A stretch of DNA of 57,057 nt from JBCCFW01 sp039029535 (lineage in GTDB: Bacteria > Acidobacteriota > JBCCFW01): the NCBI GenBank assembly GCA_039029535.1, contig JBCCFW010000027.1, positions 1-57,057 on the forward strand, read 5' to 3'. The position numbers were made by a program, and so were the translations under genes. The notes below the pieces were generated by a model that was given only the letters and a program-made list of their open reading frames with translations, did no database searches and was not told the DNA's origin. How positions within the stretch are numbered: position 1 is the first letter of the stretch; each line of letters begins with the position of its first letter. Below, in pieces: positions 53,141 through 57,057 of the stretch.

Positions 53141-54271
53141 TCAGCTCGGGACCTGCTCGGTCAGGAAGAACGACACGATCGGCAGGGGCGGAATCCAGCG
53201 CATCCCGAAGCCGATCACGCACTCGTGGTTGGGCGACAGCAGCGACATCACCGCGGCGGCCGCGCCCAGGTGGCGGATGCGGGCGAGCTCGAGCCCACGC
53301 TCCTTGAGCACCGCGAAGGCCACGAAGAGGAGCGGGAACGAGAACGCCGCCGTCCGCGAGATGTCGAGCACGAGCACGCAGGAACCCAGCCCGCCGACCA
53401 GCAGCCCCACCAGTATGAGGAGCTGCCAGCGCTTCCCGTCCCGGTGCAGCAGGCCCAGGGCGACCGCCATGGGCAGCCAGGCTCCTTCCAGCGTGGTCCA
53501 GGCGACGACCTGCATCGAGAGCAGGGTCTCCGGGACCTTGATCGCCATCATCGACGTGCTCGGCGTCTCCCAGCCGAGGAGCTGGTGGACCACTGCTCGA
53601 CTGATCACGTAGGCCGCCACGGAAGCGACGATGACCAGCCAGCGCACCCGCTTCTCTTCCGGAGCCAGCGTCGAGCTCACGTGGATGAGCAAGGCCACGA
53701 AGCTCAAGGACATGATCACGCGCTCGTCGGTCCAGCAACCGAGGAAGGCTGACAGGCCCAACAGCCAGCTCCGTCCCATCGCCCAAGCCGTGAGCCCGAC
53801 GAAACCCAGGGCCACCCCATCGAAGGGCTTCGAAGGACCGATCATCGCGAAGCAGGCCGCGGCGACGTAGAGGCCGGCCAGGGTGAAGCCCACCCACAGG
53901 CCACAGAGACGATCCCCCGTCACGCGATGACCGACCGCGATGCCCGAAAGGAGGAGCACGAGCCCGCCGAGGGTGGGCGCGAGATGGGCGTTCAGGCCCA
54001 GGCGCTTCGAACCGGCCAGCAGGAGCGAGCCGACCAGACGCGGCGTCAGCTTCTCGCCGTGACTCCGCTGCCCGTTGGTCATGACGGCCTGGATGTTCGA
54101 CGTGTCGGAGAGAGGCTCCTCGGCCTTCATCTTGTAGGCCACCGACAGACGCGCCTCGACCGGCAAGAGCAAGACGGGCGCACAGCCGAAGAGCATCAGG
54201 GCCACGAAGGACAGCGCGCCGGCCTTCATCAGCCAGGCCCGTCCCGAGACGAGACGCTCGAGCTGCGTCAT
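53141..54271 (-). CDS. Polytopic membrane protein, unknown function
   Basis: The ATG (complement 54269-54271) lies four bases after the GT-C-like gene; an in-frame GTG at 54289 would instead overlap it. The protein of about 376 residues has some eight to ten hydrophobic segments, including MKAGALSFVALMLFGCAPVL, LGGLVLLLSGIAVGH, LLILVGLLVGGLGSCVLVLD and TAAFSFPLLFVAFAVL. Its size, the soluble loop after the first helix and its coupling to a GT-C-like gene suggest a lipid-linked sugar or polymer function in the inner membrane. No active-site motif is clear. Confidence 0.6.
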   Translation of the reverse strand: MTQLERLVSGRAWLMKAGALSFVALMLFGCAPVLLLPVEARLSVAYKMKAEEPLSDTSNIQAVMTNGQRSHGEKLTPRLVGSLLLAGSKRLGLNAHLAPTLGGLVLLLSGIAVGHRVTGDRLCGLWVGFTLAGLYVAAACFAMIGPSKPFDGVALGFVGLTAWAMGRSWLLGLSAFLGCWTDERVIMSLSFVALLIHVSSTLAPEEKRVRWLVIVASVAAYVISRAVVHQLLGWETPSTSMMAIKVPETLLSMQVVAWTTLEGAWLPMAVALGLLHRDGKRWQLLILVGLLVGGLGSCVLVLDISRTAAFSFPLLFVAFAVLKERGLELARIRHLGAAAAVMSLLSPNHECVIGFGMRWIPPLPIVSFFLTEQVPS

Positions 54272-54275
54272 CGCT

Positions 54276-55991
54276 TCACCCTTGGTCACCGCCGGCCTCG
54301 GGGGCCTCCGTTTCGGGAGCAGCGGACAGGCGTCGGAACACGTGCCAGGTCGCGTCGACCCGCAGGTAGGGCTTGCCCATCACCGGCGACTCGTCGACGT
54401 CCTTGCGACGATCGAAGACGCGGACGTGACCGTACAGCTTCTGGAGCTCGGGACGGCTCGCCGCCTGGAACGCTTCTTTCGGTCGCAGGACCAACCAGTC
54501 GGGCTGGAGGTGCTGGATGACCACGTAGAAGTCGTCGCCATGCTCGCGACGGGCCGCAACCACCGAGGGCGAGGCCAGGCCCGGGAAGTCGAGCATGTGC
54601 TTGCCGGCGAAGTAGCCGATGTAACCGAGGGCTTCGAGGTAGACCGTCTCGTCGTCCTTCACCGCCTCGGACAGGAAGAGACCCACCTGCTTGCGGACAC
54701 CCTCCTCGACCACCTCCTGCTGCACGCGAAGCTGCGCGGCCGAGGCCGAGAACAACTGAACGAAGTACAGGCCGATGACGGTGAGAGGCACCCAACACGC
54801 CAGGGCCCGCCAGCGAGGCACAGCCCAACGCGACGCGAGATCGGACACCCCCAGGACCAGGGCGAGGAGACCCAGCGTGGCGGCAGGCGGCGTGTACCAG
54901 GGGAAGAGCATGGCCTTCACCGAGACGTAGCCCAGGTAGACGACGACCAGCGCGCACGAGAGCGACGCCATCTTGACCAGCCGGTCCTGCACGGGCCAGA
55001 GCCACAGCGTCACGCAGAGCAGCCCCGAGAAGAATACGAAGCCGTCGATGTAGGTGGGCCAGCCGGTCTGACCGTAGATCGGCTCGAAGCAACCGGACGA
55101 CGCGTCGATGGTCTTCGAGAGCCAGAGACGCAGGAAGAAGATCGGGTCGGTGCCCTCGATCTTCATGTTCACCTTCGCGATGATCGTGTGCGGGACCGGC
55201 GTGCCGTAGTAGACCCACGTTCCGATGAACCACGGCAGGTAGACCGCCGTGCAGACCAGGGCCGCCCGAAGCATCCCGCGGAGCTCGTCCATGAAGGAAG
55301 CCCGACGGTGGAGCAGGCCGATGAGCCCCATGATCGCGATGAGAACGCAGCCGTCCGGTCGTGACCAGAGCAGGCAGCCCCAGGCCACGCCCGCCCGCTT
55401 CCAGGCGGTGGCCGCTCCGTCGTGCGCCGCCGAGAAGGCGAGCGCCAGGGAAGCCAGCACGAAGCCGGCCTCCTGTCCGTTGATCGCGAAGGCCACCGAG
55501 CGGACCTGGATGGCGTAGGCCCCCGCGAAGAACACGATGAGAGGCACCGCGACACCCCGTCGCCAGAGCAGGTCGACGAAGACCACGGCGCCGAAGGCCA
55601 GGGCGAGGATGCTGACGATCCGGTAACCCCAGAGCGCCGGGAGGTAGCTCTCGGGGACGCCGAAGGCGCGGTCGAAGAGCGCCGGGATGACGACGTTCAG
55701 TGGTGACGTGAAGCCGTGAATCTTCTCTCCCGGCTGATACACCAAGCCGTGACCCTGCGCCCAGTTGCGCGAGTGGCGGAAGGTGATGAAGTAGTCCTCC
55801 CACACCTGCTGCGTGAAGAAGGTGAAGGCCAGCGGGAGGAGCACCGACGCGAGGAAGGCGCCGATGAGGAGCCGACGGCGCTGCAGCGGCGAGCGCTCCG
55901 GAGCGGAGTCGTCGAGACTCGGATCAGGGTCGGGAGACGCCGCGACGGGTGCCTCCTCGACCTCCTCTGACTGCTCGGAATCCGCTGACAT
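54276..55991 (-). CDS. GT-C-like polytopic glycosyltransferase
   Basis: The 571-residue protein has an acidic cytoplasmic tail (to about 35), about ten membrane segments and a soluble C-terminal domain of about 150 residues. The first periplasmic loop carries WEDYFITFRHSRNWAQGHGL, then VYQPGEKIHGFTSPLN. This resembles the acidic-pair loop (DD/ED...FR.ARN...G.GLV.N.G....G.T.PL) of GT-C enzymes that use polyprenyl-linked sugars, including AftB-like arabinosyltransferases. The real acceptor is unknown. The C-terminal part (ETVYLEALGYIGYFAGKHML, then DFPGLASP) matches the soluble domain of this group. The neighbouring membrane gene follows after four bases. Confidence 0.75.
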   Translation of the reverse strand: MSADSEQSEEVEEAPVAASPDPDPSLDDSAPERSPLQRRRLLIGAFLASVLLPLAFTFFTQQVWEDYFITFRHSRNWAQGHGLVYQPGEKIHGFTSPLNVVIPALFDRAFGVPESYLPALWGYRIVSILALAFGAVVFVDLLWRRGVAVPLIVFFAGAYAIQVRSVAFAINGQEAGFVLASLALAFSAAHDGAATAWKRAGVAWGCLLWSRPDGCVLIAIMGLIGLLHRRASFMDELRGMLRAALVCTAVYLPWFIGTWVYYGTPVPHTIIAKVNMKIEGTDPIFFLRLWLSKTIDASSGCFEPIYGQTGWPTYIDGFVFFSGLLCVTLWLWPVQDRLVKMASLSCALVVVYLGYVSVKAMLFPWYTPPAATLGLLALVLGVSDLASRWAVPRWRALACWVPLTVIGLYFVQLFSASAAQLRVQQEVVEEGVRKQVGLFLSEAVKDDETVYLEALGYIGYFAGKHMLDFPGLASPSVVAARREHGDDFYVVIQHLQPDWLVLRPKEAFQAASRPELQKLYGHVRVFDRRKDVDESPVMGKPYLRVDATWHVFRRLSAAPETEAPEAGGDQG

Positions 55992-56041
55992 CGGGCGCGG
56001 ATGTTAGCACGGGGCCAAGCCCTGCTCTTCCGACCCCGAGC

Positions 56042-56950
56042 TCAGGGATTTCGGCCCGGAACCCGGCTCTCGATGCTGCCGTCACCGCAGGCCAAGACCG
56101 AGCGCACGTCGTAGAAGACGAGCTCGGCGGCGACCGGCGGGTCGACGTACAGGCTCGACCCGACCGTGACGTCGATGTCACCGGGGATCATTTCGGCGAC
56201 CGTCGTCTTGCGGACGTGGTAGCGAGCGACCTGCGGCGGCGCGACGAAGCCCGACCAGTCGAGCACGGCACGATCGGACTCGTCACGAGTCACGCGCAGG
56301 TGCGGGCTGGGATCGGGCAGGAGCGGATCGGCGCAGATGACGTCGACCGAGACGGTCACGACGTTGTCGTCCTGCGCCGGCGGCATGCTCGAGTCCTGCG
56401 CGCGCACGAGGTAGTGGTAGGTCGTCGCGCAGGTCACCACGACGTCCTCGAAGCTCGTCGTCATCAGGCCCGTCGCGACCGGCACGTCGACCATCGGATC
56501 GATGGGCAGGGTCTCGGAGCGATACACCGAGTAGGTGATCGGCGGCGTCACGCCGCCGGTGGCCGCCTCCCACTCGAGGGTGACGGTGGGATCGTCGGTG
56601 ACCGCCCGCGTCTCGCAGGCGCGCAGCAGGCCGAGGAACTCGGGCGGCTCGACGGTCATGGGCTCGCACTCGTTGCCCTCGCCGTCGCCGTCGTCGTCTT
56701 CCTGACCGGGGTTTGCGCGGTCGGGGCAGTTGTCGTCGCAGCCGGCCGTGACGCCGTCCGGGCAGGGGTTGTTGCCGGGCGTGCCGTCGCCATCGCCGTC
56801 GTTGCAAACGCCGTCGGCGTCCGAGTCGTTGTCGGTGTCGGTCGGACAGGGGTCACAGGCGTCGCCGAGACCGTCCGCGTCGGTGTCGAGCTGATCGACG
56901 TTGGAGACCTCGAGGCAGTTGTCACACTCGTCCCCCACTCCATCCAGGAG
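56042..56950 (-). pseudogene. Thrombospondin type-3 repeat/FnIII secreted protein, 5' end cut off
   Basis: The remaining frame of about 300 residues starts abruptly within a calcium-binding repeat: DGVGDECDNC has no preceding DxDx, and only LLDG lies before it until a stop at 56954-56956. Further type-3 repeats follow (DTDADGLGDACDPCP, DDNCPDRANPGQEDDDGDGE). Next are a fibronectin-like domain (VTLEWEAATGGVTPPITYSV, then YHYLVRAQDSS) and an end with VRSVLACGDGSIESRVP. No signal peptide or proper N-terminus is left. The sequence beyond 56950 differs in composition and looks like an insertion sequence, so the gene is most likely interrupted. An assembly join is the alternative. Confidence 0.6.
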
Positions 56951-57057
56951 CTTTCATCGCGTCAACTGGCAACGGATGCAGCAAGATCTAGAGGTCACTC
57001 TGAGAAACTTCACAATGACCACCAACTTGGATACTGCTGCGCAAGATTGGACAGACC
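56951..57057. mobile_element. Probable left end of an IS4/Tn5-like insertion sequence (partial)
   Basis: From about 56951 the GC content falls to about one half (53 of 107 bases), the upstream coding pattern stops, and a plus-strand frame beginning MTTNLDTAAQDWTD opens at 57015. That start resembles the N-terminus of Tn5-like IS4-family transposases. The inverted repeat and target duplication cannot be checked because the other end lies outside the window. The boundary is approximate. Confidence 0.5.
57015..57057 (+). CDS. Transposase N-terminus, IS4/Tn5-like (truncated by window end)
   Basis: Fourteen codons, MTTNLDTAAQDWTD, run off the right edge. Many Tn5-like IS4-family transposases begin with a short segment of this type before a GDxRRTxRL motif, which would be expected next but is not visible. 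The codons are less GC-biased than the surrounding genes, as expected for a recent arrival. With so few residues this is a suggestion only. Confidence 0.4.
   Translation, partial: MTTNLDTAAQDWTD

Overview
The window is GC-rich (by eye about two thirds or more; only the last ~107 bases drop to about one half) and densely coding, with many GTG starts and short or overlapping gene junctions. Secreted proteins with Cys-rich, IPT/TIG-like, thrombospondin type-3 and fibronectin-like modules, together with a myxobacterial-style PUFA synthase, suggest a large-genome, high-GC environmental bacterium of the Myxococcota / Acidobacteriota / Planctomycetota sort. The sequence alone does not fix the phylum. 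I saw no rRNA, tRNA or CRISPR array.

Layout. 1-3.6 kb: a 5'-truncated unknown gene, a trypsin-fold protease without signal peptide, a secreted propeller-like protein and an orphan antitoxin-like gene. 3.7-5.4 kb (minus): an SLC13/TrkA-C type permease. 5.6-14.3 kb: pfaD-pfaA, translationally coupled and closed by a strong hairpin terminator. 14.3-17.7 kb (minus): two paralogous exported proteins, at least one a probable lipoprotein, sitting inside the pfa locus. 18-29.8 kb: a tightly packed plus-strand operon of receiver protein, pfaC-like synthase, oleA, oleB, an internally duplicated XRE regulator and a small membrane protein. 29.9-42.7 kb: two copies of a two-gene module of secreted proteins (B1-A1 and B2-A2, all minus strand) flanking a small membrane protein, an RTX-like secreted protein and an OmpR/histidine-kinase pair. 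42.9-51.5 kb (plus): CpcT/CpeT-like protein, aminotransferase, collagen-like protein, CBS-pair protein, two DUF3667-type membrane proteins and an M14 carboxypeptidase. 51.6-56 kb (minus): zinc-ribbon protein, S24/S26-like peptidase, secreted protein and two polytopic membrane proteins, one GT-C-like. 56-57 kb: a thrombospondin type-3 repeat gene cut off by what looks like the end of an IS4/Tn5-like insertion sequence.

How it fits together. PfaD (enoyl reductase), PfaA (KS-AT-4xACP-KR-DH) and the PfaC-like protein (KS-CLF-AT-four hot-dog domains) form a complete iterative polyunsaturated fatty acid synthase apart from its phosphopantetheinyl transferase. OleA and OleB are encoded with 4-7 base overlaps directly after pfaC. 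This suggests that the polyunsaturated acyl product is condensed head-to-head into a very long chain polyunsaturated ketone or hydrocarbon. oleC and oleD are not in the window.

The second notable signal is a 16-22 bp palindrome (core GATCACTTCGGCGATC). It lies 82-95 bases upstream of the start codon of all four A/B-module genes, at a nearly fixed distance from a TTG that could be a -35 element. It looks like the operator of a small undescribed regulon of secreted proteins.
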